Source of the DNA: Paenibacillus flagellatus
GTDB taxonomy: Bacteria > Bacillota > Bacilli > Paenibacillales > NBRC-103111
Length of the DNA stretch: 64,000 nucleotides
NCBI RefSeq assembly: GCF_003217775.1
Contig: NZ_QJVJ01000017.1
Location: forward strand, 62,001 to 126,000
Direction: 5' to 3'
The notes under the pieces are model-generated. The model saw only the letters and a program-made list of their open reading frames with translations. It searched no databases and was not told where the DNA came from. The position numbers were made by a program, and so were the translations under genes. This document shows positions 35,192 to 43,184 of the stretch, in pieces (within the stretch, counting starts at the first letter, position 1; each line of letters begins with the position of its first letter).

Positions 35192-35209
35192 TTGACATGC
35201 GTGTCAGTC
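35192..35209. promoter_or_regulatory. TetR operator before its own gene
   Basis: TTGACATGCGTGTCAGTC has the palindromic core TGACA(N4)TGTCA-like and matches the site at 34484-34501 at 17 of 18 bases. Confidence 0.75.
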
Positions 35210-35336
35210 AAAATCATAAGCAACCCGACGGCTTTTGTCAAGGCGAGCCGAAGCGTTCCAACGGGTGCTTCAACTCCATTATGAGCCGAAAACAGGGAAC
35301 GGGTAAAAAAGCTTGCTGCGGGTACGCCCGTCAACG

Positions 35337-35362
35337 AAAAAAAGACGCCTCTCGGCGCCTCT
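35337..35362 (-). terminator. Intrinsic terminator of glnK
   Basis: A short hairpin (AGACGCC with GGCGCCT, one mismatch, TCTC loop) precedes seven T on the minus strand (35337-35343), 20 bases after the glnK stop. It separates glnK from the tetR gene. Confidence 0.75.
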
Positions 35363-35382
35363 TCCCGTTCCGTTCGTTCCGT

Positions 35383-35733
35383 TCAAGAGCGAAGCTCGTC
35401 GATCGTCTCGTCGAATTCGCCCGTCCTCACGTTGTACATTTCGAGTACCGGCAGGACGAATATTTTGCCGTCGCCCATCTCGCCGGTTTGGGCCGTCCGG
35501 ATAATCGTCTGCACCGTCTCCTGCACTTTGTAGTCGGATACGACGATTTCCATCTTCACCTTGGCATGCAAATTGACCGTATACGTTTTGCCGCGGTATA
35601 CGCCGGTCGCGTTTTTTTGCTGGCCCCGGCCTTGCGCCTGCGTCACGGTAAACCCGGTAACGCCGATCTCGCGCAGCGCTTCGATCACCTCGCGCAGCTT
35701 CTCGGGCCGGATGATCGCTTCGATCTTCTTCAT
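35383..35733 (-). CDS. glnK: Nitrogen regulatory protein P-II
   Basis: 116 aa, full-length P-II. The T-loop is QGRGQQKNATGVYRGKTYTVNLHAKVKMEIV with Tyr51 kept; the B-loop is IRTAQTGEMGDGKIFV, which binds ATP/ADP and 2-oxoglutarate. P-II trimers plug AmtB and signal nitrogen state. The ATG at 35733 follows GGGGGAGTG. Unlike the usual glnK-amtB pair, a terminator, a TetR gene and an oxidoreductase gene lie between it and amtB. An inverted repeat GGTAACA/TGTTACC (35751-35757, 35773-35779) lies upstream. Confidence 0.95.
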   Translation of the reverse strand: MKKIEAIIRPEKLREVIEALREIGVTGFTVTQAQGRGQQKNATGVYRGKTYTVNLHAKVKMEIVVSDYKVQETVQTIIRTAQTGEMGDGKIFVLPVLEMYNVRTGEFDETIDELRS

Positions 35734-35852
35734 ATGGTCACTCCCCCGTCGGTAACACCGTCTTGCTCCCTATGTTACCGCGATCGGACGTCTTCGATCA
35801 ACAGCGATTCGTGCCGGCTCCGTCCGGTGGAACGAAGTATAGCGGTCATACG

Positions 35853-35883
35853 AAAAAACCGCCGGGGCGGCAGCCCCGACGGC
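35853..35883 (-). terminator. Intrinsic terminator of the bacilliredoxin gene
   Basis: A GC-rich hairpin (CCGCCGGGGC with GCCCCGACGG, one mismatch) precedes six T on the minus strand. Confidence 0.85.
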
Positions 35884-35899
35884 TTGATCGTCACGATGG

Positions 35900-36334
35900 T
35901 TATCGGCAGTATTGCTCGAACGCGCGGGTCAAGTCGGCGGCGATCTCGTCGGCCGACCGGTTCTCGATCTGGTGGCGCTCGATCATGTGCACGAGCTCCC
36001 CGTCTTTCATCAACGCGATGGACGGCGAGGACGGCGGGTACGGAGCGAAATATTCCCGCGCCTTGGCGGTCGCTTCCTTATCTTGTCCGGCGAACACCGT
36101 GTACAGGTGGTCCGGGGTAATGTCGTGCTGCAGCGCCTTGGCTACGCCCGGACGGCATTGGCCGGCCGCGCAGCCGCATACGGAGTTGACGACGACGAGC
36201 GACGTGCCCTTCGCCTTGTCGAACTGCTCGACGACTTCCTCCGGCGTGCGCAGCTCCTGAATGCCGAGACGGGTCAATTCGTCCCGCATCGGTTGAACCA
36301 TATCCCGCATATATGCTTCGAAAGACATGGACAT
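35900..36334 (-). CDS. brxB: Bacilliredoxin (BrxA/BrxB, YphP/YqiW family)
   Basis: 144 aa thioredoxin-fold protein with the active site VNSVCGCAAGQCRPG, where CGC is Cys53-Gly-Cys55. Bacilliredoxins remove bacillithiol from oxidised proteins, so the organism probably makes bacillithiol. The pattern fits the BrxA/BrxB family; which of the two paralogues cannot be decided. The start is ATG 36334, with GGAGTGAA upstream. Confidence 0.93.
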   Translation of the reverse strand: MSMSFEAYMRDMVQPMRDELTRLGIQELRTPEEVVEQFDKAKGTSLVVVNSVCGCAAGQCRPGVAKALQHDITPDHLYTVFAGQDKEATAKAREYFAPYPPSSPSIALMKDGELVHMIERHQIENRSADEIAADLTRAFEQYCR

Positions 36335-36484
36335 GTTCGCTTCACTCCTCGACGATTCGCAAGTTCGAATCGAAAATGGTTACGACCCCATTATACAACT
36401 CCTGCTTGCGTAAGCAAAGCCCCATGCGGTCCGGACGCGAACGGCGGGCGGCCGTACCCGCGCTTTCGTACGTCGCCGGTCGGG

Positions 36485-36901
36485 TTAACGACGGCCGCCG
36501 CCTTCTCCCCCGGCTTCGTCCCGCTCCTCGCCGTCCGCACTCTCCAGGCTCTCCTCGTAGGCGACGTCCTTGTCCGGGTGCATGAACCGCCCCCCTTGCG
36601 CCGACGGAAAAATGCCTTTCTCGAAATAGTCGCGGTTTTCCTCGGTTCGAAAGCCGATATCCTTGAACGGATGCACCCATTGATCCCCGGCCATGACGAA
36701 CGGGTCCGTCTCTTCGCTCCATTGGGAAAGCGGGGATTGCGGCGATTCGTATTCGTGGTCGCCGATCGTGACGCCGAACTCGTTGACGAACGGTTCGCGC
36801 GGCCCTCTTCCTTCCGTAAATTGCGGCAAAAAGTCGATCTCGAACGGATCGAGCGACTCGTCGGGTCCGTTCGCATCCGTTCTCTTCTCGTTATCGTTCA
36901 T
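36485..36901 (-). CDS. Hypothetical acidic protein, DUF3905-like
   Basis: 138 aa, acidic and without signal or membrane segment. The core TIGDHEYESPQSPLSQWSEETDP, AGDQWVHPFKDIGF and GRFMHPDKD resembles, from memory, DUF3905 proteins of Bacillales, whose role is unknown. The C-terminal 20 residues are Glu/Gly-rich and disordered. The ATG at 36901 follows GGAGGGG. It lies just downstream of the small gene ending at 36926 and may share its transcript. Confidence 0.72.
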   Translation of the reverse strand: MNDNEKRTDANGPDESLDPFEIDFLPQFTEGRGPREPFVNEFGVTIGDHEYESPQSPLSQWSEETDPFVMAGDQWVHPFKDIGFRTEENRDYFEKGIFPSAQGGRFMHPDKDVAYEESLESADGEERDEAGGEGGGRR

Positions 36902-36925
36902 GGGCAGCCCCTCCGGCGTCCGGTC

Positions 36926-37066
36926 TCAAACCGACGGCCGATTCGGGCCGTCCAGTTTTTTGTCGACCGCCTCGCCTGCCGGAGTGTCTTGCCGGTTGCG
37001 TTCGTTTTGCTCGGCTTGGCGGCGCTGAGCGGCCGAATCTTGCGTGTTCGTTTGCTTCGTAGACAT
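36926..37066 (-). CDS. Small hydrophilic protein, 46 aa, possible internal start
   Basis: The segment from the ATG at 37066 encodes a 46-aa Gln/Asn/Arg-rich disordered protein ending in DKKLDGPNRPSV. It has its own strong ribosome site (AAAGGAG 10 bases upstream), which suggests an independent small gene. However, the same frame is open through the membrane protein upstream, so the product could also be a C-terminal tail of that protein. Confidence 0.6.
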   Translation of the reverse strand: MSTKQTNTQDSAAQRRQAEQNERNRQDTPAGEAVDKKLDGPNRPSV

Positions 37067-37795
37067 GGATGTCATCTCCTTTCGCCCCTTATTATGCGTC
37101 GGAAAGGAGGAAACGATGCCGATTCCGGCCAAGGCGAGCCCCCGCCATTGGGCGCCCGACAAGAACAGCAGCGAAGGCTCCGCGGCGTCCCAGATCGAGA
37201 CGGCCAGCAGTCCGATCCCCATATGGAGCGCGGCGTATCGGAACAGCTCGCCCGTCCCCGCCGACGCCCGTCCCCGCCACAGCCGGATCGCCGCGGCCAA
37301 GGCGACGAGTAGCATGTAGCCGGAAACCGGATGGTACCGGTACGCCGGATCGTTCAGCACGATGCCCCACGGCATCGCGGTCGGCTTGCCGTAGCGCCAG
37401 TCAATCATGACGTAGACGATCGTAGCGGCGACCGCCCCGCATGCCGCCAAGTCCAGAACGAGCCGTGCCGGTATCCCTTTCCGCCGGCTAGCCGCATAGC
37501 CGTACGCGATCGCCGCCGCCACGGCGAGCACCGCCTCCCGCGTGCCGCCGTTCAGCATGAGCAGCGCCGCCGGACGCTCCCAGACGACCGACGGCGCGAA
37601 CAGGACGTGGCCGAATTTCCACACGACGAGCGCGAGCAGCGCCGCGCTCTGCATCGCGTCGGCCGCATGACCGGCGGCCGGTCCGACCGGCCGGGACATC
37701 GCGCGTACAGCGACAAGGGCCGCCAATCCCGCGGCGACGGCGGCGAGCAGGCCGGTCTGGATCGCGAACGGCCCCCAACTGAGCAGCTCCGGCAA
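36926..37795 (-). CDS. Multi-pass membrane protein, open into the next small gene
   Basis: The frame encodes 289 aa. Residues 1-240 form six or seven membrane segments (for example FAIQTGLLAAVAAGLAALVAV, SAALLALVVWKFGHVLF and LVLDLAACGAVAATIVYVMI) and have an Lgt-like flavour around residues 55-85, though the Lgt catalytic motif is not evident. Residues 232-243 (SFPTHNKGRKEM) read through an evident ribosome-binding region into the 46-aa protein. In another frame TAA TAA (37089-37094) lies just before that site, so the natural stop has probably been lost by a frameshift, either real or a sequencing error. The ATG at 37795 is used. Confidence 0.62.
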   Translation of the reverse strand: MPELLSWGPFAIQTGLLAAVAAGLAALVAVRAMSRPVGPAAGHAADAMQSAALLALVVWKFGHVLFAPSVVWERPAALLMLNGGTREAVLAVAAAIAYGYAASRRKGIPARLVLDLAACGAVAATIVYVMIDWRYGKPTAMPWGIVLNDPAYRYHPVSGYMLLVALAAAIRLWRGRASAGTGELFRYAALHMGIGLLAVSIWDAAEPSLLFLSGAQWRGLALAGIGIVSSFPTHNKGRKEMTSMSTKQTNTQDSAAQRRQAEQNERNRQDTPAGEAVDKKLDGPNRPSV

Positions 37796-37910
37796 ACGTC
37801 ATCCCTCCGTTCCACGATGTATAACCAAGCGAATTCGATACACCCTATCGATATCCGAAAAAGCCGAGAAGACGGTTTTTCAAGTTCCATCACCGTAAGG
37901 AGGATTCGCC

Positions 37911-38918
37911 ATGAATACGATTCGCCTGTCGCTGCTGCTGTTCGCTCTAGTCGCGGCCGCGCGTACCCCTTCCGAACCGAGCTCGGCCGGCCCCGAAGCC
38001 GCAGCGGTCCGGACGAACCGCGAAGCCCCGCTTGCGACGTTCGCATTGCTGAGCGATATCCATATTCAAGAGACGGACGCCCTGTCCCACGAACTGTTCG
38101 TGAAAGCGCTTCAAGACCATTATACCATAAACCGGAACGCCGACATGCTTGTCTTGAACGGCGATTTGACGAACGGCAGCGCGGTCGATTTCGATCGGCT
38201 CGGCGCTTTGCTGGACGCCGTCCCCCATGCGCCCGTACGGGCGACGATGGGCAACCATGATTTTTACCGGATGTGGCTGCACGACGACCGCTACGATTAC
38301 ACCCGGCTGAGCGGCGAATGGAGCTCGGCTCGGGCCGTCGACCAATTCGAACGGCAGTTCGGGTACGACCGTCCGTATCACGAGGCGTCGGTGCGGGGCG
38401 TCCCGTTTCTGTTTATGAGCGGCGAAGCGTACCGGGACGTCGAGCCTTCCGTGGCGGAGGACGCGTATTTATCCGACGGGCAGCTCGATTGGCTGGAGGA
38501 GCGGCTGGCCGCGTTTCGGATTTGGCGCGAAGCCGGGAGCCGGCCCGAACGCCGCTTGCCGGCGCTCGTCTTCCTCCATCAGCCGCTGCCGGATACGGTG
38601 GACGGAAGCGGCGCCAAACGCGGCGTCGTCCAGCACGAGCGGCTGCGCGCCATTCTGAGTAAATATCCTTTCGCCGTGCTGTTCTCCGGCCACACCCACT
38701 GGGACGCGGAGACGACGAAGCAAGTATGGCGGGGCGGCTTCGCCGCCGTCGGAAGCGGCGCGGTGCGGGGCGCCTACTCGTCCGCCGACCGGCCGATCGA
38801 GCCGCTCAAGAGCGAAAGCTTGTACGTCGAAGCGTATCCGGGACGGGTCGTCGTCCGGGCGCGGGACCACGGCGCGAAGCGGTGGATCGGCGAGCCGTCC
38901 GTCCTCACGTTCCGCTAG
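37911..38918 (+). CDS. Secreted metallophosphoesterase
   Basis: 335 aa with an N-terminal signal peptide (about 1-17; no lipobox). The calcineurin-like phosphoesterase motifs are in order: LSDIHIQ (Asp and His), NGDLTNG, MGNHDFY, FLHQPLP and SGHTHWD, giving a complete dinuclear metal site. It may hydrolyse phosphoesters outside the cell; the substrate is unknown. The ATG at 37911 follows AAGGAGG. It is followed by the flavoprotein gene in the same direction at 87 bases. Confidence 0.9.
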   Translation: MNTIRLSLLLFALVAAARTPSEPSSAGPEAAAVRTNREAPLATFALLSDIHIQETDALSHELFVKALQDHYTINRNADMLVLNGDLTNGSAVDFDRLGALLDAVPHAPVRATMGNHDFYRMWLHDDRYDYTRLSGEWSSARAVDQFERQFGYDRPYHEASVRGVPFLFMSGEAYRDVEPSVAEDAYLSDGQLDWLEERLAAFRIWREAGSRPERRLPALVFLHQPLPDTVDGSGAKRGVVQHERLRAILSKYPFAVLFSGHTHWDAETTKQVWRGGFAAVGSGAVRGAYSSADRPIEPLKSESLYVEAYPGRVVVRARDHGAKRWIGEPSVLTFR

Positions 38919-39005
38919 CAGAGCCATTTTCTTTTTGCCCGGAAACGCGATACAATGGGCGTAATCCCCACGTCCCGACCGGGAATGGGAAAGGAGCGGA
39001 GTACG

Positions 39006-40283
39006 TTGGTTTACGACGTTATCGTCATCGGCGGCGGGCCGTCCGGCTTGATGGCCTGCATCGCGGCAAGCGCCTCCGGCGCCCGCGTGCTGCTGGTGGA
39101 CAAAGGAGACAAGCTCGGCCGGAAGCTGGGCATTTCGGGAGGCGGCCGGTGCAACGTGACGAACGCCAAGGAGACGGACGAGCTGGTGAAGCACATTCCC
39201 GGCAACGGGCGTTTCCTGTACAGCGCGCTTCACACGTTCGGCAACCGGGATATCATCGCTTTCTTCGAAGGGATGGGCATTCGGCTGAAGGAAGAAGACC
39301 GCGGGCGCATGTTCCCGGTTACCGATAAGGCGAAGACGGTCGTCGACGCCCTCGTCGGCCGGGTTCGCGCGCAGGGCGTGGCGATCCGGGTGAACAGCCC
39401 GGTCGACCGGGTGCTGTACGAGAACGGCCGGACGGCGGGCGTCCGGCTGCGGACGGGCGAGCGGCTCGCGGGGCGGTGCGTCGTCATCGCGACGGGCGGC
39501 AAGTCGGTGCCGCATACCGGCTCGACCGGCGACGGCTACGCCTGGGCGGAGGAGGCCGGGCATACGATTACGGAGCTGTACCCGACGGAGGTGCCGATCA
39601 CGTCGAACGAGCCGTTCATTCGCAGCAAGGAGCTGCAGGGGCTGAGCTTGCGCGGCATTCATTTGTCCGTCTGGAACGAGAAAGGGAAACAAATCGTCGA
39701 GCACGAAGGGGATATGATCTTTACCCATTTCGGCATCTCCGGCCCGGCCGCCCTGCGGTGCAGCCAGTTCGTCGTGAAGGAGCGGAAGAAAAACGAAGGC
39801 CGGCCCGTTCCGATGACGATCGACCTGCTGCCCGACCGGACGGCGGACGACATTTATGCCGACACGATGCGGCTTGCCCGCGAAGAACCGAAGAAAGCGG
39901 TCAAAAACGTGCTGAAGGGCTATTTCCCCGAGCGGCTCATTCCGCTGCTGCTCGAACGGGCCGGCATTCGCGAGGACGTCACGTACGACAATATTCCGAA
40001 GCAGCCGTGGGCGGAGCTGGCCAAGCTGGCCAAGGCGTTCCCGCTGCGGGCGAACGGGACGCTGTCGATCGAGGAGGCGTTCGTGACGGGCGGCGGCGTC
40101 CATCTGAAGGAGATCGACCCGAAGTCGATGCAGTCGAAGAGGATGCCGGGGCTGTTTTTTTGCGGCGAGGTGCTGGACGTTCACGGGTATACGGGCGGCT
40201 ATAACATAACGGCGGCGTTTTCGACCGGCTACACGGCCGGGCAACACGCGGCGGCGGAGGCGACGGCGGTCGCTTCGATCTAG
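39006..40283 (+). CDS. HI0933-type NAD(P)/FAD-dependent oxidoreductase
   Basis: 425 aa of the HI0933/YtfP family of flavoproteins. The FAD motif is [20 protein letters not shown], followed by [25 protein letters not shown], and [26 protein letters not shown] closes the C-terminal FAD site. The reaction is not established for the family. The start is TTG 39006 with AAAGGAG 7 bases upstream; an ATG at 38955 lacks such a site. Confidence 0.92.
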   Translation: MVYDVIVIGGGPSGLMACIAASASGARVLLVDKGDKLGRKLGISGGGRCNVTNAKETDELVKHIPGNGRFLYSALHTFGNRDIIAFFEGMGIRLKEEDRGRMFPVTDKAKTVVDALVGRVRAQGVAIRVNSPVDRVLYENGRTAGVRLRTGERLAGRCVVIATGGKSVPHTGSTGDGYAWAEEAGHTITELYPTEVPITSNEPFIRSKELQGLSLRGIHLSVWNEKGKQIVEHEGDMIFTHFGISGPAALRCSQFVVKERKKNEGRPVPMTIDLLPDRTADDIYADTMRLAREEPKKAVKNVLKGYFPERLIPLLLERAGIREDVTYDNIPKQPWAELAKLAKAFPLRANGTLSIEEAFVTGGGVHLKEIDPKSMQSKRMPGLFFCGEVLDVHGYTGGYNITAAFSTGYTAGQHAAAEATAVASI

Positions 40284-40288
40284 ACGGC

Positions 40289-40330
40289 GAAAAGCGGGGT
40301 GTCCGGTAGGGACGTCCCCGCTTTTCGTTT
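40289..40330. terminator. Bidirectional intrinsic terminator
   Basis: An 11-bp perfect stem GAAAAGCGGGG/CCCCGCTTTTC (40289-40299, 40316-40326) ends in CGTTT on the plus strand and can serve the convergent genes on both sides. Confidence 0.75.
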
Positions 40331-40347
40331 CGCGGCCCGAATCGCCG

Positions 40348-40773
40348 CTACAGCCGCACACCGGCCGAGAAATGATCGTAGTCGTCCCCCGACGGATCGA
40401 ACATCGCCGGGTCGGCGCCGTTCTCGTCGGCCGAGCCGATCGTTCCGGGAACCGGACCGCCGCCGTCGAAATACGTCTCCGGCCAATCCTCGTTCACGAG
40501 GTGCGCCGGAATCCGCACGGCGTCCATCCCGTACGCCTCGTCGTACGAGGTCGCCTCGGAAGGGGCGCAATCCGTATCGAGCAGCGTACCGCCGTTCGCC
40601 TGCGCAATTTCGAGCGCGGAGGTGAGGTCGTTATGGTCGACGTACAGCCGCAAGCCCGGCTTGCCGTCCTGCTCGAACGGATGGACGTGATAGCCGAGCT
40701 CGGACAGCGTATCGATCGCGATATCGGCGGCACGGGCGTCCTCGTATTGAAAGTAGATCGGTGCTTGAGTCAT
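40348..40773 (-). CDS. Hypothetical acidic protein, 141 aa
   Basis: 141 aa, soluble and acidic, without a recognised domain. Residues 1-60 (YFQYEDARAADIAIDTLSELGYHVHPFE) look like a small ferredoxin-like alpha/beta module, and the rest is rich in Asp/Gly/Pro. The ATG at 40773 has GAGGAG upstream. No function can be assigned. The gap to ecsB (167 bases) contains a 9-bp inverted repeat (40852-40860, 40904-40912). Confidence 0.72.
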   Translation of the reverse strand: MTQAPIYFQYEDARAADIAIDTLSELGYHVHPFEQDGKPGLRLYVDHNDLTSALEIAQANGGTLLDTDCAPSEATSYDEAYGMDAVRIPAHLVNEDWPETYFDGGGPVPGTIGSADENGADPAMFDPSGDDYDHFSAGVRL

Positions 40774-40940
40774 CGGAAACTCCTCTTTTCGTCCTGATGG
40801 GTGTAAGGGGGCCGGGCGAATCAGGTACCTGTGTACGCTATTTTCGCAGCTACGGGGCGTACTCCGATTAGGATATTCCTTCCGCGCCTTCCCTATACGG
40901 CTGACGCCCCGTACGCCTCGCACCGGCTTGGCCTAGACCC

Positions 40941-42164
40941 TTACCACGAGTTGAACAGCCGGCCGAGCGCGTACCCGAGCAGCCAGCCGGCCGGCACGAG
41001 CAGCAGTCCGGCCCAGAGGCCGTACGCCGTCCAGCCGAGCAGCAGCCCCGCCGGCGCGAACGCCGGCATGAACAAGAGCGGCGTCGCCCGGCCGATCGCC
41101 CGAAGCCGGTCCTCGTCCTTCCACGGAAACAGCTTCACGAACGACGACGCCGTCACTTCCTTGCCGTACTGCTTCACCCAATAGGCCATCAGCAGCGAGA
41201 TGCCGAGCGCGAACAGCCACTTCGCGGCGACGGGCATCGCCGCGATGCCGAAGCAGACGGCGAACGCGAACTGAATGTACAGCTTCAGCTGCGTGCCGCT
41301 GCGAAAAAACGACTTGACGATCGTCTCCGCCAGCACGCGATCCGGCGTCCGCCTGCGGAACAGCTTCCGCGAGCCGCGGAACAGCAGCGGCGTCCGGCGG
41401 CGCAGCAGCTTCGACGGCCGGGGCGCGACTTGGGCGAGCAGCAGGGCGGCGAACCGCATCCGCCGCTCGTACTCGTACGCCGCGTCGCGGTAAAACGTCC
41501 CCGCCAGCCGCAGCCGCACCTTCGCGAGCCAAGCCGTGGAGCCGGCCAGCAGCGCCGCGAGCGCGAGCGGCTGCCACCAAGCGGCGCCCGGCATGGCCGC
41601 CGCGACGAACAGCGCCCCTAGCGCCGCGTATGCGAGCACGCTCGCGCCCCCGCCGGCGAACCGCGGCAGCGTCAGCTCGAGCAGCCGCCTCGCCAGCACC
41701 GAGTGGGTCCCGGCGAACACGGCCAGCACCCCGAGCAGCAGCAGACGGCCGGTCTCGTACTCGTGAACCCGGACGAGGAACGGAGCCGCGGCCGCTGCGG
41801 CCGCCGCCGATCCGATCGTCCGGACGGCCAGCGAGTACGCGATCCCCGATCGCTTCAATCGGTTCATCCACGACGCGTTGCGGATCAGGAACAGCTGATC
41901 CGCCTCCTCGAGGAACAGTCTCACGCCGCCGAAGCCCGTCAAGACGTAAACGGCCGCGAGCCAGACCGGAAGCGGCACGCCCTCCGCCCATCCCGGCGCG
42001 ACCCGCCACCAGGACGCGTACTGATACGCCGCCACGGCGAGCGCGGGAATGACGATGTACAGCGCCACCGTCCAGTCGACGGCCATTTTCCATACCCGGT
42101 ACTGAAAACGCCATTCGGACCGCAGCCGGCGGACGAACAGCCGTTTGGCATCGATCATGCGCAC
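40941..42164 (-). CDS. ecsB: ABC transporter permease EcsB
   Basis: 407 aa with about eight membrane segments (first around WTVALYIVIPALAVAAYQYA). The overall layout and the pairing with an EcsA-like ATPase fit the EcsB family of Bacillales, which affects protein secretion and competence; what is transported is unknown. The start is GTG 42164 or ATG 42158, both near GGAGGGAGGAG. The gap to ecsA is 19 bases. No ecsC is present. Confidence 0.85.
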   Translation of the reverse strand: MRMIDAKRLFVRRLRSEWRFQYRVWKMAVDWTVALYIVIPALAVAAYQYASWWRVAPGWAEGVPLPVWLAAVYVLTGFGGVRLFLEEADQLFLIRNASWMNRLKRSGIAYSLAVRTIGSAAAAAAAAPFLVRVHEYETGRLLLLGVLAVFAGTHSVLARRLLELTLPRFAGGGASVLAYAALGALFVAAAMPGAAWWQPLALAALLAGSTAWLAKVRLRLAGTFYRDAAYEYERRMRFAALLLAQVAPRPSKLLRRRTPLLFRGSRKLFRRRTPDRVLAETIVKSFFRSGTQLKLYIQFAFAVCFGIAAMPVAAKWLFALGISLLMAYWVKQYGKEVTASSFVKLFPWKDEDRLRAIGRATPLLFMPAFAPAGLLLGWTAYGLWAGLLLVPAGWLLGYALGRLFNSW

Positions 42165-42183
42165 GATCGCTCCTCCCTCCCGG

Positions 42184-42888
42184 TCAAGTCAACGCATGAA
42201 AGCAGTCGAACAAGCTCGCGTCCGGCATCCCGCACGTCTCGCGAATGCGGTCGAGATCGCCTTGGGCGACGACGGCCCCGCCGTCCAGCAGCACGAACGA
42301 GTCGCAGATCCGTTCCGCCGTATCGAGCACGTGCGTCGACATCAAAATGCCGGCTCCCCGGCTTCGCTCCTCGTTCAGCGCGTCCAGCAGCTCCTTCGTC
42401 GCCTTCGGGTCGAGGCCGATGAACGGCTCGTCCACGATATAGACGTCCGGCTTCGTCAGGAAGCCGAGCACGAGCATCACCTTTTGCTGCATTCCTTTCG
42501 AGAACGATGTCGTCAAATGATGCCGCACGTCGCCCAGCTTGAACCGCGCGAGCAGCCGCTCCGCCCGTTCCTCGAACCGCTCCCCGGTCAAGCCGTAGGA
42601 AGCGGCGGCCAGCTCCACATGCTCCCACAGCGTCAGCTCCTCGTACAGTATCGGATGCTCCGGGATATAGGCGTACGTGCCGCCGGGACCGCAAAAACGA
42701 ACCTCGCCCTCCGTCCGCTTCAGCAGCCCGAGAATCGCTTTGATCGTCGTGCTCTTCCCCGCTCCGTTCGGACCGATCAGGCCGACGAGCTCGCCGGCCC
42801 GCACCGTGAACGCCACGTTCCGGACGACGCCTTCCCGCTCCTCGTAACCGGCCTTTTCCAGCCGAACGTCCAACAACGGCCCCTCCAT
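42184..42888 (-). CDS. ecsA: ABC transporter ATP-binding protein EcsA
   Basis: 234 aa ATPase. Walker A is GLIGPNGAGKSTT, the signature motif SFSKGMQQKVML, and Walker B VYIVDEPFIGLDP, with a H-loop in LMSTHVLDTAE. YAYIPEHPILYEELTLWEH is the Q-loop region. It pairs with EcsB. The ATG at 42888 is close to GGAG; further upstream AAAGGA may contribute. It heads an ecsAB operon. Confidence 0.92.
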   Translation of the reverse strand: MEGPLLDVRLEKAGYEEREGVVRNVAFTVRAGELVGLIGPNGAGKSTTIKAILGLLKRTEGEVRFCGPGGTYAYIPEHPILYEELTLWEHVELAAASYGLTGERFEERAERLLARFKLGDVRHHLTTSFSKGMQQKVMLVLGFLTKPDVYIVDEPFIGLDPKATKELLDALNEERSRGAGILMSTHVLDTAERICDSFVLLDGGAVVAQGDLDRIRETCGMPDASLFDCFHALT

Positions 42889-42923
42889 CTCTCCAGCCCC
42901 GTCCTTTCCTGGTGCGCCAACGC

Positions 42924-42979
42924 GAAAAAACCGTCCGATGCGCGTATCGTTATTCCATAACGATACCACATCGGGACGG
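42924..42979 (-). terminator. Intrinsic terminator after the Spo0E-like gene
   Basis: A long stem-loop (CCGTCCGATG with CATCGGGACGG, inner ATCGTTA/TAACGAT) precedes six T on the minus strand (42925-42930). It separates the HD-GYP/Spo0E pair from ecsAB. Confidence 0.85.
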
Positions 42980-43010
42980 CTTTGGAAAAAGCGCCATCGT
43001 CGCAGCCCTC

Positions 43011-43184
43011 CTACCGGACCCCGGCTTCGCTGCGGTTCTCGCGGCGCAGCCGCTCGTACTCGTTCAGCTTCCGGTCGAGCAGCTGGCTGAGACGGACGAC
43101 GCAGTTGTGGGTCAAGTCGCCGTGGCGGTCGGCCAGCTTCGACAATTGCCGCTTAAGACTTTCGATTTCGCTTAACAACGTCAT
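43011..43184 (-). CDS. Spo0E-like aspartyl-phosphate phosphatase, 57 aa
   Basis: A 57-aa two-helix protein: LLSEIESLKRQLSKLADRHG then VVRLSQLLDRKLNEYERLR. The second helix carries the SQxLDxxLNxY pattern, a variant of the SQELD motif of Spo0E-family phosphatases, which remove phosphate from Spo0A and so restrain sporulation. The usual Glu of SQELD is Leu here. The ATG at 43184 follows GGGGAGA at good spacing. It overlaps the end of the HD-GYP gene by 32 bases and is followed by a terminator. Confidence 0.78.
   Translation of the reverse strand: MTLLSEIESLKRQLSKLADRHGDLTHNCVVRLSQLLDRKLNEYERLRRENRSEAGVR

Noticed and set aside
35751-35779. GGTAACA/TGTTACC repeat upstream of glnK as a GlnR site
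   Set aside because: The half-sites point outward and the spacing does not match TGTNAN7TNACA, unlike the clear site before amtB.
40852-40912. ACGGGGCGT/ACGCCCCGT repeat after ecsB as a terminator
   Set aside because: The loop is 43 bases and there is no T run.
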